Shown here: in pieces, positions 36,096 to 45,773 of the stretch
Layout: each line of letters starts with the position of its first letter
Numbering within the stretch: the first letter of the stretch is position 1
From: CCMP332 sp040218795
Lineage (GTDB): Bacteria > Bacteroidota > Bacteroidia > Cytophagales > CCMP332
Assembly (NCBI GenBank): GCA_040218795.1
Contig: JAVJQT010000003.1
Span: 1 to 64,000, forward strand
DNA length: 64,000 nucleotides
Reading direction: 5' to 3'
Program-made: the position numbers and the translations under genes
Notes under the pieces: model-generated
The model's database searches: none
Told to the model about the DNA's origin: nothing
What the model saw: the letters and a program-made list of their open reading frames with translations, nothing else

Positions 36096-37585
36096 AAAAT
36101 TTGTTGGATTTTTGAAATGACTTTTAATATTATACTCTTAAAATCATCAGAGGTGTTGTCTAACAAACTGAAAAGTGTTAGTGCAACTAAGAACATTAAG
36201 CTTTTCAGAATTGCAAAAATGTAATTATTTGGAGCGATTTCTATTTGCGAAATGAAAAATACCGTTAATGTAAAAAAGATTAAAAACTTGAATAGTTTAA
36301 TATCAAATGGCCAAATTTTATACGAATGCCAAACTAATGCAATTTTTAAGGTATTGTAAATTATTATGCTTGCCATAGTAGCAATTCCAGCTCCAAGTAT
36401 TCCGTATTTCGGAATAAGCAAATAATTTGAAACTATTGTAATTAATACTAATACTATTGATAATGGGAGATTATATGCATACAATTTTGTTTGAGTTATA
36501 ATATTAGGCGCCAATGAACATATTAACTCAAATAATCTTGCGATCAATATAAATAATACGACAAATAATCCTTTTGAATAAATTTCTGAATTAGGGATAA
36601 ATGTGTATAAGGTTTCAATATTTAACCAAATCAAGCCAAAAATAAACGCACCCAGAATTAATCCATTAATGGACGTTTGTTTGAAAGCCTTTTCGATTTG
36701 GTCCATTTTACCATCAGTCCAATACTCCGAAATAACGGGAGCTGTAACCAATATTATCATCCTTTTTGGAATTTCAAGAGTAGACCCGATGAAAAAAGCT
36801 ATTGTATAAATTCCGGTATCTGTAAGTCCTTTTTCAGCATATGCCGTAATCATTAATGAATCGGCATTCATAATAATGATGTTCGATATACTTGCCAGAA
36901 ATGTTAATAAAGTAAAATTCAGCGTGTTTTTTATATCATATTTTTTAAGTGCATTGATTTCAAATGAGACTTTGATAGGCACAAGTTTTAAAGAGTAAAT
37001 CACAGCAACTATTGTTAAAATGGTATAAGCGCTGCAAAGAAGAATTATGAATTGTTTGAAATTGATAATTTCAAAACCCAGTAATAAAATATTGATCATA
37101 ATTAATACCCGCAGAAAAACATCCTTCAGAAATGCTGGAAAAGCGATTCGCTTAATAATTCGAACATTTGAAATAAAAAGCACATAAATAGCTAACGTAA
37201 AGGCGATGTAAACCGAATAAAAATAGTATTCAGCAACCTCCGGGGATTTTTGACTAAAAAAATTAATGACGCTGTTTTCAAGCAACATTAATAAAACAGC
37301 GCTTAGCGTTAATGTGGCTAAAAACATAATTACAAGAAGACCGTAAAACTCTTTTAGCTGAGCAGATTTCTTAAAAAAAGGATGTTGTTTAATAATCGTT
37401 TGAGGCGTGCCCATATAGGCAATGGCGGCAAACATTGTGGCCATATTAATAATTACCCTGTATAGTCCTAGTTGTTCTGGTGTACAGAAATAAGGAAATA
37501 ATATGGTTATATTAAGGTAGCCTAATGCAACTCCAACATAGGTAGCTGCACTGGCCTTGAAAAACTGTCTTTTTACTATGCCCAT
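36080..37585 (-). CDS. Polysaccharide flippase (Wzx/MATE-like)
   Basis: 501 residues with about twelve to fourteen hydrophobic segments, the MOP-superfamily pattern for Wzx-type O-antigen flippases. The N-terminus runs KASAATYVGVALGYLNI, a common Wzx-like start, followed by charged loops (FFKKSAQLKEFYG). It should move an undecaprenyl-linked repeat unit across the inner membrane. Its presence implies a Wzx/Wzy-type glycan export route; no Wzy polymerase or ligase could be recognised in the window. Confidence 0.83.
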   Translation of the reverse strand: MGIVKRQFFKASAATYVGVALGYLNITILFPYFCTPEQLGLYRVIINMATMFAAIAYMGTPQTIIKQHPFFKKSAQLKEFYGLLVIMFLATLTLSAVLLMLLENSVINFFSQKSPEVAEYYFYSVYIAFTLAIYVLFISNVRIIKRIAFPAFLKDVFLRVLIMINILLLGFEIINFKQFIILLCSAYTILTIVAVIYSLKLVPIKVSFEINALKKYDIKNTLNFTLLTFLASISNIIIMNADSLMITAYAEKGLTDTGIYTIAFFIGSTLEIPKRMIILVTAPVISEYWTDGKMDQIEKAFKQTSINGLILGAFIFGLIWLNIETLYTFIPNSEIYSKGLFVVLFILIARLFELICSLAPNIITQTKLYAYNLPLSIVLVLITIVSNYLLIPKYGILGAGIATMASIIIYNTLKIALVWHSYKIWPFDIKLFKFLIFFTLTVFFISQIEIAPNNYIFAILKSLMFLVALTLFSLLDNTSDDFKSIILKVISKIQQILWRER

Positions 37586-37603
37586 TAAGACATTTATAAA
37601 AGA

Positions 37604-40054
37604 TTATGATTCTCCATTACTATTATTCTCGTTGGATCTTTTTCGGAAATGAAAAAAGACTGCGCCCCCAATAAAAATGACTAATACAATCGAACTAAAA
37701 AGTGATATTTGGTTGCCAACCTTCCATGATTTGGGTTGAAATGTAAATACAATTTCATGTTCTCCTTTCGGAATGAGTAAACCTCGTAATAAATAATTCA
37801 CCCTAATATGATCGACGCTCTCTCCATCGATTGTAACTTTCCAGTCATTGTCAGATGCTTTGTAATAAATTTCGGAAAACACGGCAAAGGCATTATTCGA
37901 ATAGACATTAGCATTATATACCATGACATTTGGGCTATATTCTTTTAACTCAATCTCATCCAAACTATCTCTGGAAACTGACTTAGATTCAAAATAAGGT
38001 TTAAATCTTTCGTCAATCACAACTTCATTGGCAGGATCGAATGACGAAAGTGAATTCATTTCCTCATCAGCATTTGAAACCCATTTAATACTATTTACGA
38101 ACCAGGCATTACCCAGCGCACCTGGATTTCTTCTAACCTGAGGTTGATTTGTATTTTTATCAGCTACAATAAAATATTTTGTATTTAACATATTGAGCAC
38201 CTTCATGTTATTTTTACTTAAATGACGCTCGATTAATTCCTGATACCTGTAAAGTTTGCCTGCGTGATAACCACCAATTGACTTATGATGATAGGAAGTG
38301 ATTCCATCATTGAATGGACTTCTTGTCAAATTAAACACCCGATAAGACAAATCATCATCTTCCATAATCTGCAAATCTGCTGTTGTCGGAATTTTTAAAT
38401 TTTCAAATTTTCTTTCGGACTGAAAGTTTTCTTCATTGAGGTATCGCTTATCAACCAACCACAAATCTCCTAACATAAGAATGCCCAATGATGCTATAAG
38501 TACCAATTCTTTTATTTTATCCTTCAAATACATGTAAATCAGCCCAACGGCTAGAGAAATAAGTATTAATGAACGAATCGCATCACCTCGAAGCAAACTT
38601 GCACGATCATCTTTTAATGCCTCCATTGGCCAGCCCTGTGATTGTAATCGTGGATCTATTTGGCCTTCATAGCTATATCCTCCACTTAGCAAAATTCCAA
38701 AAACAAAAACGACACCACCGGTGATTGCAAATGCCAACAGCAATTTTTTTAATATTTCTTGGCCACTGTTTTTTTCGTCCATTACTTTCTGCAAAACCAA
38801 TGCAGAGGCAAATGGAAATGTAATTTGGAGGACACCAAGGAACATTGAAGGTGTTCGGAATTTATTGTATAATGGCAGATTGTAAAAAAGAAAATCATTT
38901 AAGGCTGAAAAATTGCTTCCCCAACTCAGGAGCAAAGCGAAGAAAGAATAAGCTGCCAACCACCATTTAATTGGCCCTTTCAAAAGAAGCATCGCCAGAA
39001 CAAATAGAAAACAAAAAATTGCTCCCAAATAAACCGGCCCACTAGTAAATGGTTGATCACCCCAATAGGTTGGCACTTGTTTTAATGCCTGTGCCGGAAA
39101 GCCCGGAGTCTTTGCTAAATTTGATTTTCTGTCTAAGGTTTCATTTGAAGCACCACCTTTGAAATATGGAATTATAACTGTAAAAGACTCCATGACACCA
39201 TAACTCCAGGACATGGCGTAATCTTTATCCAACCCGGTGCTTTTTGCATCTGCTTCTGGCTTGGTTAATTCTGATTTTCCACCTCTTATAGTTTCATTGG
39301 CGTACTCGTAGGTCGTCCAAAGTCTGCTTGTATTTGGTAAAGCGGCCAAAATTGCGGCTATAAATAATAAAATTGAAGCATTTATAAATTGCTTATAGGC
39401 TTTGTCTTTTATTGTATCATAAAGTTTGAAAAAGAAATAAAAAAGAATTGCAAAAATTAGATAATATGTGATTTGAAAGTGATTTGCCACTAAATGCAGG
39501 TTCAAAAATATTGCGGCTATCGCAGCACCTAACCAAAGTCTTTTATTATACGCTAATATGACTCCTCCCATTACGCCTGGAAAATATGCCAATGCATTAA
39601 TCTTAGAATTGTGACCGGCTTCCAGACTCACTATATTAAATGTTGAAAAACCAAACCCAATAGCACAGGCGAGACTAAGATATGGGTTCACTCCCATTAC
39701 AATAAAAAGAATATAAGCACCGAGCATGCAAATAAAAATTAAACTGGAAGGTCCTTTTATCAGTCTTCTAAATATTTTGTTAATATGATAACCAATATTG
39801 CCTGCATGAACAATTGCCATTTGGAAAGTAGGCATACCACTAAACATTGTACCTGTCCATAAAGCCTCTTCACCTGTATTTTCACGGTATTCATTTAATT
39901 CTGATGATCCACCGCCGCCCTGAAGAATATCATTTTGGTATAGAATTTTTCCTTCCAAAACTGGACTTGTATATAATACAGGAAGTAAAATCATCACTAT
40001 TACTGCGATGACATGAGGCAAAAACTTTTGTTTTATCTTTTGTTTATCCATCAT
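37604..40054 (-). CDS. YfhO-family membrane protein
   Basis: 816 residues. About a dozen transmembrane segments, then a large hydrophilic domain and a final membrane span before a basic tail (FHFRKRSNENNSNGES). The extracytoplasmic stretch with EGKILYQNDILQGGGG and later GGYHAGKLYRYQELIERHL fits the YfhO family, GT-C-like proteins linked with transfer of sugars to surface polymers. Here it may ligate or modify the polysaccharide. It is 18 bp upstream of the flippase and divergent from the heparinase-like gene. Function is family-level only. Confidence 0.75.
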   Translation of the reverse strand: MMDKQKIKQKFLPHVIAVIVMILLPVLYTSPVLEGKILYQNDILQGGGGSSELNEYRENTGEEALWTGTMFSGMPTFQMAIVHAGNIGYHINKIFRRLIKGPSSLIFICMLGAYILFIVMGVNPYLSLACAIGFGFSTFNIVSLEAGHNSKINALAYFPGVMGGVILAYNKRLWLGAAIAAIFLNLHLVANHFQITYYLIFAILFYFFFKLYDTIKDKAYKQFINASILLFIAAILAALPNTSRLWTTYEYANETIRGGKSELTKPEADAKSTGLDKDYAMSWSYGVMESFTVIIPYFKGGASNETLDRKSNLAKTPGFPAQALKQVPTYWGDQPFTSGPVYLGAIFCFLFVLAMLLLKGPIKWWLAAYSFFALLLSWGSNFSALNDFLFYNLPLYNKFRTPSMFLGVLQITFPFASALVLQKVMDEKNSGQEILKKLLLAFAITGGVVFVFGILLSGGYSYEGQIDPRLQSQGWPMEALKDDRASLLRGDAIRSLILISLAVGLIYMYLKDKIKELVLIASLGILMLGDLWLVDKRYLNEENFQSERKFENLKIPTTADLQIMEDDDLSYRVFNLTRSPFNDGITSYHHKSIGGYHAGKLYRYQELIERHLSKNNMKVLNMLNTKYFIVADKNTNQPQVRRNPGALGNAWFVNSIKWVSNADEEMNSLSSFDPANEVVIDERFKPYFESKSVSRDSLDEIELKEYSPNVMVYNANVYSNNAFAVFSEIYYKASDNDWKVTIDGESVDHIRVNYLLRGLLIPKGEHEIVFTFQPKSWKVGNQISLFSSIVLVIFIGGAVFFHFRKRSNENNSNGES

Positions 40055-40143
40055 TTTGTGCTCTGAGCAATTCTAGGCAATATTACAATTAATATCGTTT
40101 CTGACGATGAAAATGAATTGCGAGTTAATATGATTTTTAAGAA

Positions 40144-42255
40144 GTGATTGATTACTTGAAACATATATTCAGAAGTCTAAAAACGTTTGACACAAGCATT
40201 TTTGTACTTTTTTTTCATTTTTTTAAAAGAGAAAGAAAAATTGACGCCTCGAAATACATTCAAAAAGGAGATTTTTCATCAAAAAACTTCAAATCCTGGC
40301 TAAAAATTGACGCTGATATATCAATTCAAGAAATAAGAGATCAGCTGAAATGGAATTCATCTCAATGGCTGAAACATAATTTTGACCAACTCGGAACAGG
40401 GTGGTGTTCAAGAAATATTGGAGCCCAGGCAGTTGGCTTTTTAGGCCATATAATTCCTGAAACAAATGTTAATAAATCTATCCAAAAAAGCATCTTATCA
40501 GAAAGAGCATTTGCATTGATCGATAAGGACTATATCCATATTGAATGGCAAAAAGATATCAAGTCAGGCTATTTATGGGATGTCAATCTAGATTCAAATT
40601 CACAGTCTGACTTTTTGAGCTATCCATATGGCGTCGACGTTAAAATTCCCTGGGAATTGGCAAGATTAAATCACTTGCCTTTGTTAATACTCTCCGCTCA
40701 ACATGAATTAGTAAATCGGGAAGATTCTTTAAATGAATTTAAAAATATTGTTTGCGATTTTATTGCCAATAATCCCTACAAAAAAGGAATCAATTGGTCC
40801 AATGCAATGGAAGTTGCAATAAGAGCCGTTAACATTTTGGCTGCATATGATATTTCTAAGGGCATTGATAATTCGAATGAGATATTAGATTCAAATTTTC
40901 AAGCTATACTTTTTGATTCTCTTTTTGAACATGCCCGATTTATACTTGAAAATTCTGAATTTAAAAAAGGATATACCAATAATCATTATTATGCCAATAT
41001 TTCAGCTTTGCTATTTATTGGAAATTATTTTTCTAAGTCAAAAAGCGGGATAAATCTATTAAATATTGCTGCCAGAGAAATTTTTGTAGAAACAAATAAA
41101 CAATTTCTTCCCGACGGAGGAAATTTTGAGGCCTCTACACACTACCATAGATTAAGCACCGAAATGCTGCTTTGGAATTGTATTATTCTTAGCGATAAAA
41201 ACACATCAGCATTAATTGATGAAGATTTTGAATTAAAATGGAATAATAATTATAAGGTTTCAGATAATTATGAAATTGAAATTGACGAACTCCAATTTAA
41301 AGCTATTAAAGCGCTGGAATTTAGTCATGCCATAACAAAAGGAAATGGAAAAATTGCAGCATGTGGCGATCAGGATTCGGGAAGATATTTGAAATTTAAC
41401 CTTGAAGGAAAATGGCAGACTCTTAATGATTTGAAAAAGTCTGATCATCAAATAAATCTTGGAAATTATGGGTGGAATGAAACAGAACAACTTTGGGTTG
41501 AGACTGATTTAAGTCAAAAATGCATACAGGTTTTAGGAAAGAACTTGAGCAAATTGGAGATTGGATCTATCAATAAGCATCCATTTGAGGCTGTATTATC
41601 CAATCTTCTTAATCAAAATGAAATCGAAAAAATACCAATTTTAAAACCTAAGTCAGTAAAATTCGGAGACTTGCTTTACTGGCATACATCTACAATTTTC
41701 TACCCGGGGGAAATTGAAAACTTAAAAAGAGATATTGAATGGTACATTTTTCCTTTTTTCGGAATATATATTGCAAAGTCAAATCGTTTCTTTTTATCCA
41801 TTAATGCCACCAATAATCATTTAAAAAAATATTGGAGCCATGGCAAAAACGATAAGTTATCCATTGAATTGAGAGTCCTCGATAAAGATATCATTGTTGA
41901 TCCTGGAAGTTTTATATACACTCCCGATGATAAACTCAGAAATAAGTTTCGGTCTACCTTTTCGCATTCAACGATTTCTGTAAAAAATCAGGAGCAAAAC
42001 AGATGGCCAAAAGGCAAACGAAGTATTTTTAATCTTTACAATGAGTCGCATTGCAAATTTCTGTCGCAGATTGATAACAGAATATCCATTTTATGTGAAT
42101 ATAGAGGTATCAAACACATCCGTACTTTTATAATACATAATGATCATCTTGAAATTGTTGATGAATGCACACATGAATTCAATACACATTTTAACTATTT
42201 AAATCTTTACTCAGAGCATTACGGAAGATGGAGAAGGACAGAAAAAGAGTCTTAA
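40144..42255 (+). CDS. Heparinase II/III-family protein
   Basis: 703 residues. A (alpha/alpha) toroid N-terminal part (NHYYANISALLFIGNYF, PDGGNFEASTHYHRLSTEM) precedes a beta-sandwich with DPGSFIYTPDDKLRNKFRST and FSHSTISVKNQEQNRW, characteristic of Heparinase II/III lyases. Start is GTG at 40144. No clear signal peptide is seen at the N-terminus (MIDYLKHIFRSLKTFDTS, hydrophobic but with charges). It sits in the biosynthesis cluster, so it may trim or remodel the polymer. Its 3' end overlaps the next gene by 28 bp. Confidence 0.82.
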   Translation: MIDYLKHIFRSLKTFDTSIFVLFFHFFKRERKIDASKYIQKGDFSSKNFKSWLKIDADISIQEIRDQLKWNSSQWLKHNFDQLGTGWCSRNIGAQAVGFLGHIIPETNVNKSIQKSILSERAFALIDKDYIHIEWQKDIKSGYLWDVNLDSNSQSDFLSYPYGVDVKIPWELARLNHLPLLILSAQHELVNREDSLNEFKNIVCDFIANNPYKKGINWSNAMEVAIRAVNILAAYDISKGIDNSNEILDSNFQAILFDSLFEHARFILENSEFKKGYTNNHYYANISALLFIGNYFSKSKSGINLLNIAAREIFVETNKQFLPDGGNFEASTHYHRLSTEMLLWNCIILSDKNTSALIDEDFELKWNNNYKVSDNYEIEIDELQFKAIKALEFSHAITKGNGKIAACGDQDSGRYLKFNLEGKWQTLNDLKKSDHQINLGNYGWNETEQLWVETDLSQKCIQVLGKNLSKLEIGSINKHPFEAVLSNLLNQNEIEKIPILKPKSVKFGDLLYWHTSTIFYPGEIENLKRDIEWYIFPFFGIYIAKSNRFFLSINATNNHLKKYWSHGKNDKLSIELRVLDKDIIVDPGSFIYTPDDKLRNKFRSTFSHSTISVKNQEQNRWPKGKRSIFNLYNESHCKFLSQIDNRISILCEYRGIKHIRTFIIHNDHLEIVDECTHEFNTHFNYLNLYSEHYGRWRRTEKES

Positions 42256-43541
42256 TAATTACTTATTACTGGCCCCCGATGGGTGGAGGTGGTGTTCAGC
42301 GTTGGTTAAAAATGGTAAAATACATTCGGGAGTATGGCTGGGAACCCGTAATATTTACCTCAAAAGATGCTTCTAACCCAATACATGATGAAAGTTTGTT
42401 TGCGGATTTACCACCAAATCTTGAAACTATTCATCAGGAAATTTTTGAGCCTTATGACCTTTATAATCAATTTCTCGGTAGAAAAAAAGGTGAAAAAGTA
42501 TTTCAGGGTTTTGTGGATGAAAAAGGTCAAAAAAGTTTCCTAAAAGAAATAGCCGTATGGTTGCGTGGCAATATCTTCATTCCGGATGCCAGAATGTTTT
42601 GGATAAGGCCATCATTTAAAAAACTAAAAGAATATTTAAAGGAAAATCCTGTCGATGCTTTAATTTCAACTGGCCCACCTCATTCCACACATGTAATAGC
42701 TTATAAAGTTAAAAAAGAATATGGCCTTCCCTGGTTAGCTGATTTTAGAGATCCATGGACAAATATTGATTTTTACCAGCAATTAAAACTGACTAAAATA
42801 GCTGATTCAATTCACAAAAAACTTGAAAGTAAAATAATGTCAGTATCAGATGCTTTAGTTACAGTTACCTGGAATTGGGGAAAAGAAATGCAAGAAATTC
42901 GGGGCTCAGAGGTTGATGTAATAAGCAATGGATTCGATCCTGCTGATTTTAAAAATGCTAATGGCAATCAACCTTTAAAGTTTAGCATACTTCATGCAGG
43001 CTCATTAAATCGAGACAGAAACCCATTTGCTTTTTGGGAAGCTTTGGAAAAACTGTTGAATGAAGAACCTGAATTAAAAAATGAATTAAGTATTGATCTC
43101 ATTGGACCTCTGGATTTTTCTGTATTGGAAAGTCTCAAAAAACACAAGCTTGATAGATTCCTAAACCGAATTGAAAATCTTCCTCACCGCGAGGTGGTAA
43201 AAAAAATGACAGAGGCAGCAATTCTTTTGCTTCCTTTAAACGATACGCCAAATATCAGCGGGGTCGTGCCTGGCAAATTGTACGAATATATTGGGGCAAA
43301 AAGACCAATATTAGCCATTGGAAGTCCATCGGGAGATAGTTCCAAAATTATTCAAATGACGAATGCAGGTTTAATATCAGATTTTGGTGATGATAAACAG
43401 GCCTTTGAAAATCTTAGGAATTATTATAGACTTTTTCAAAAGGGACAACTAATAGTGGATTCAAAAAATTCAGAACAATTTAGCCGAAAAAATCTGGTTG
43501 GTGATATTGTTTCCGTTTTAAACAGAATTTCAAAGAATTGA
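42228..43541 (+). CDS. Glycosyltransferase family 4 protein
   Basis: 437 residues. The N-terminal IITYYWPPMGGGGVQRWLK carries the GT4 nucleotide-sugar GGG loop, and DALISTGPPHSTHVIAY and DFRDPWTNIDF follow. The C-terminal half includes GVVPGKLYEYIGAKRPIL, the E-containing donor-binding motif. It should add a sugar to the lipid-linked repeat. It overlaps the heparinase-like gene by 28 bp upstream and wecB by 12 bp tail to tail. Confidence 0.85.
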   Translation: MEKDRKRVLIITYYWPPMGGGGVQRWLKMVKYIREYGWEPVIFTSKDASNPIHDESLFADLPPNLETIHQEIFEPYDLYNQFLGRKKGEKVFQGFVDEKGQKSFLKEIAVWLRGNIFIPDARMFWIRPSFKKLKEYLKENPVDALISTGPPHSTHVIAYKVKKEYGLPWLADFRDPWTNIDFYQQLKLTKIADSIHKKLESKIMSVSDALVTVTWNWGKEMQEIRGSEVDVISNGFDPADFKNANGNQPLKFSILHAGSLNRDRNPFAFWEALEKLLNEEPELKNELSIDLIGPLDFSVLESLKKHKLDRFLNRIENLPHREVVKKMTEAAILLLPLNDTPNISGVVPGKLYEYIGAKRPILAIGSPSGDSSKIIQMTNAGLISDFGDDKQAFENLRNYYRLFQKGQLIVDSKNSEQFSRKNLVGDIVSVLNRISKN

Positions 43542-44633
43542 TTTCGCAATGATATCCACTATTCTTTCAGTCGCCCTTCCATCCCATAATGGTGGAATCT
43601 CACTTTTCTTATTTTGGCCTTTCTGAATTAATTCAATTTCTTTTTTAATTAATTCAAGATCAAATTCAAGTAATTTATTACTCCCCATGCTAATAGTAAT
43701 TGGTCGCTCAGTGTTTGGTCTTAAAGTAAGGCATGGCACCTGTCTAAAAGTTGTCTCTTCCTGGATTCCACCGCTGTCGGTTACTACAAGTGAGGAATAA
43801 AGCACCAATTGTTGAAAGGATAGATAATCCAAAGGCTCTAATAGAATTAAATCATTTATAGCTTTCAGTTCGTTAGAAAGTCCATATTTTTCGAAATTTT
43901 TAAGAGCCCTTGGGTGAATAGGAAATACAATTTTCTTATATCGACTGATAAATTTTATGAGTTCAATAATTTTTTTACATCCTACTTGATGATCAACATT
44001 TGAAGGTCTGTGCATTGTCATCAAAACGAATTCACCCTTTTTCAATGAATGAGATTCAAGTGCATCAGAATCGCGAATGTTTTGATCAAAAGCTACCAGG
44101 GTATCAATCATTGTATTACCAACAAAAAATAAACGTTCATTTTCAACACCTGCATGGCTTAAATTCTTTATGCCGCTGTCTTCAGTAATAAAATAATAGT
44201 CCGCTAAAACATCTGTTACGACACGATTGTGTTCTTCAGGCATAGTTCTGTCCATACTCCTCAAGCCACTTTCCAGATGAGCCAGCTTAATTGCCAATTT
44301 ATTTGCTGCAATGGCACCGGCCATTGTGCTGTTAACGTCCCCAACGACAATCAACAAGTCGGGGCGGTCTTTTAAAAATACTTTTTCCAGTTCGAGAATA
44401 ATATTTCCAATTTGAGAATTTGGAGAACCGGAAGAAATGTTGAGATAATAATCAGGTTCTTTGATTTCCAATTGTTCAAAAAACACTTCAGACATATTCT
44501 TGTCAAAATGCTGGCCGGTATGTATCAGTTTGTATTCTATTTTTCCGGCATAGCGTTTGAATTGTTTTTCAAATTGGGTGATCTTAATAAAATTAGGTCT
44601 GGTTCCCACCAGGATAAAGACTTTCTTAAGCAA
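43530..44633 (-). CDS. wecB: UDP-N-acetylglucosamine 2-epimerase
   Basis: 367 residues. GTRPNFIKITQFEKQFKR at the start, GDVNSTMAGAIAA, HLESGLRSMDRTMPEEHNR in the first domain, and VTDSGGIQEET in the second are the non-hydrolysing epimerase motifs. Product would be UDP-ManNAc; a WbpI-like substrate (2,3-diacetamido sugar) is also possible, and the adjacent aminotransferase hints at it. It is 11 bp downstream of that aminotransferase on the same strand, and its stop overlaps the GT4 gene's stop. Confidence 0.85.
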   Translation of the reverse strand: MLKKVFILVGTRPNFIKITQFEKQFKRYAGKIEYKLIHTGQHFDKNMSEVFFEQLEIKEPDYYLNISSGSPNSQIGNIILELEKVFLKDRPDLLIVVGDVNSTMAGAIAANKLAIKLAHLESGLRSMDRTMPEEHNRVVTDVLADYYFITEDSGIKNLSHAGVENERLFFVGNTMIDTLVAFDQNIRDSDALESHSLKKGEFVLMTMHRPSNVDHQVGCKKIIELIKFISRYKKIVFPIHPRALKNFEKYGLSNELKAINDLILLEPLDYLSFQQLVLYSSLVVTDSGGIQEETTFRQVPCLTLRPNTERPITISMGSNKLLEFDLELIKKEIELIQKGQNKKSEIPPLWDGRATERIVDIIAKSIL

Positions 44634-44644
44634 TGCGGTTGAAT

Positions 44645-45772
44645 TTATTGATTGATAAGCTTTTTAAATGTTTCGCAAATATAGGATTGTTGATCTATAT
44701 CCAATTCTGTGTGCATAGGAAGTGATATAACAGACTGCGATAGTGCTTCGGCAACCGGGAAATCACCTTTAGAATAAGCGTATTTTTTATAGGCATTGTT
44801 TAAATGAATTGGCTTGGGATAATATATCATTGATGGTATCCCGGATTCACTTAATCCTTGTTTAATGGCATCTCGTTGTCCCGAATTTATTTTTAAAGTG
44901 TATTGATGAAAAACATGAAACGAATTTTCTTCCCTTTTTGGAATTTGAACATCATTCAGTTCATAAAATTGATTGTCATAAAATTCTGCTGCTTTTCTTC
45001 TTGCATCGATGTAATCATCGAGTCTTTTGAGTTTTACATTCAACAGCGCTGCCTGAAGGGTGTCTAATCTCGAATTAATTCCAATGGCATCGTAATTATA
45101 TTTTGTAACCTGTCCATGATTGGCAATTTGCTTCATTTTTAAATAGATACTTTCATTCATTGTATATACTGCACCACCATCGCCAAAACAACCCAGGTTT
45201 TTAGATGGGAAAAAAGAAGTTGTACCAATATCTCCCATTAATCCATTGCTGAATTTATGGCCATTTAATTTATAACTACCTCCAATAGCCTGGGCGTTAT
45301 CTTCTATTAGAATTAAGCCTTTTTTTTCACAAATTTTGGTGAGTTGTTGCATATGAGAACTTTGGCCAAATAGGTGTACTGCGATTATCGCTTTAGTATT
45401 TACTCCAATAGAATCTTCCAGTTTTTTAATATCCAGATTAAACAGATCTTCATCTGCGTCAACAAAAACCGGTTTATATCCCATTAAAGCAATGACTTCA
45501 GCTGAAGCCACATAATTGAAAGTAGGTACAATAATTTCTGCTTGCTCGGGTAAATCCAGGGCCATCAATGCAATTTGAAGTGCATCTGTGCCATTTGCAC
45601 AGGGAACGACATATGGTGTATTCAAATATTTACCCAATGATGAAGCAAAGGTTTTGACCGCCGGGCCATTAATAAATGCAGTATTTTCTATTACTTCATT
45701 CATGGCCAATTCAACTTCTTCCTTAATCTTATTGTACTGGCCTTTTAGATCGACCATTCGGATTTCTTTCAT
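44645..45772 (-). CDS. DegT/DnrJ/EryC1 sugar aminotransferase (WbpE-like)
   Basis: 375 residues from the ATG at 45772. An ORF start at 45820 would overlap the upstream gene's end and add an unlikely MRRNISNFGN tail, while the internal ATG follows the previous stop by one base (TGA-T-ATG). MVDLKGQYNKIKEE, CANGTDALQIALMAL, LIEDNAQAIGG and SFFPSKNLGCFGDGG (lysine in SKNLG) are the family markers. WbpE-type enzymes make 3-amino sugars; the neighbouring epimerase is consistent but wbpA/B/D-type genes are not seen here. Confidence 0.85.
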   Translation of the reverse strand: MKEIRMVDLKGQYNKIKEEVELAMNEVIENTAFINGPAVKTFASSLGKYLNTPYVVPCANGTDALQIALMALDLPEQAEIIVPTFNYVASAEVIALMGYKPVFVDADEDLFNLDIKKLEDSIGVNTKAIIAVHLFGQSSHMQQLTKICEKKGLILIEDNAQAIGGSYKLNGHKFSNGLMGDIGTTSFFPSKNLGCFGDGGAVYTMNESIYLKMKQIANHGQVTKYNYDAIGINSRLDTLQAALLNVKLKRLDDYIDARRKAAEFYDNQFYELNDVQIPKREENSFHVFHQYTLKINSGQRDAIKQGLSESGIPSMIYYPKPIHLNNAYKKYAYSKGDFPVAEALSQSVISLPMHTELDIDQQSYICETFKKLINQ

Positions 45773-45773
45773 A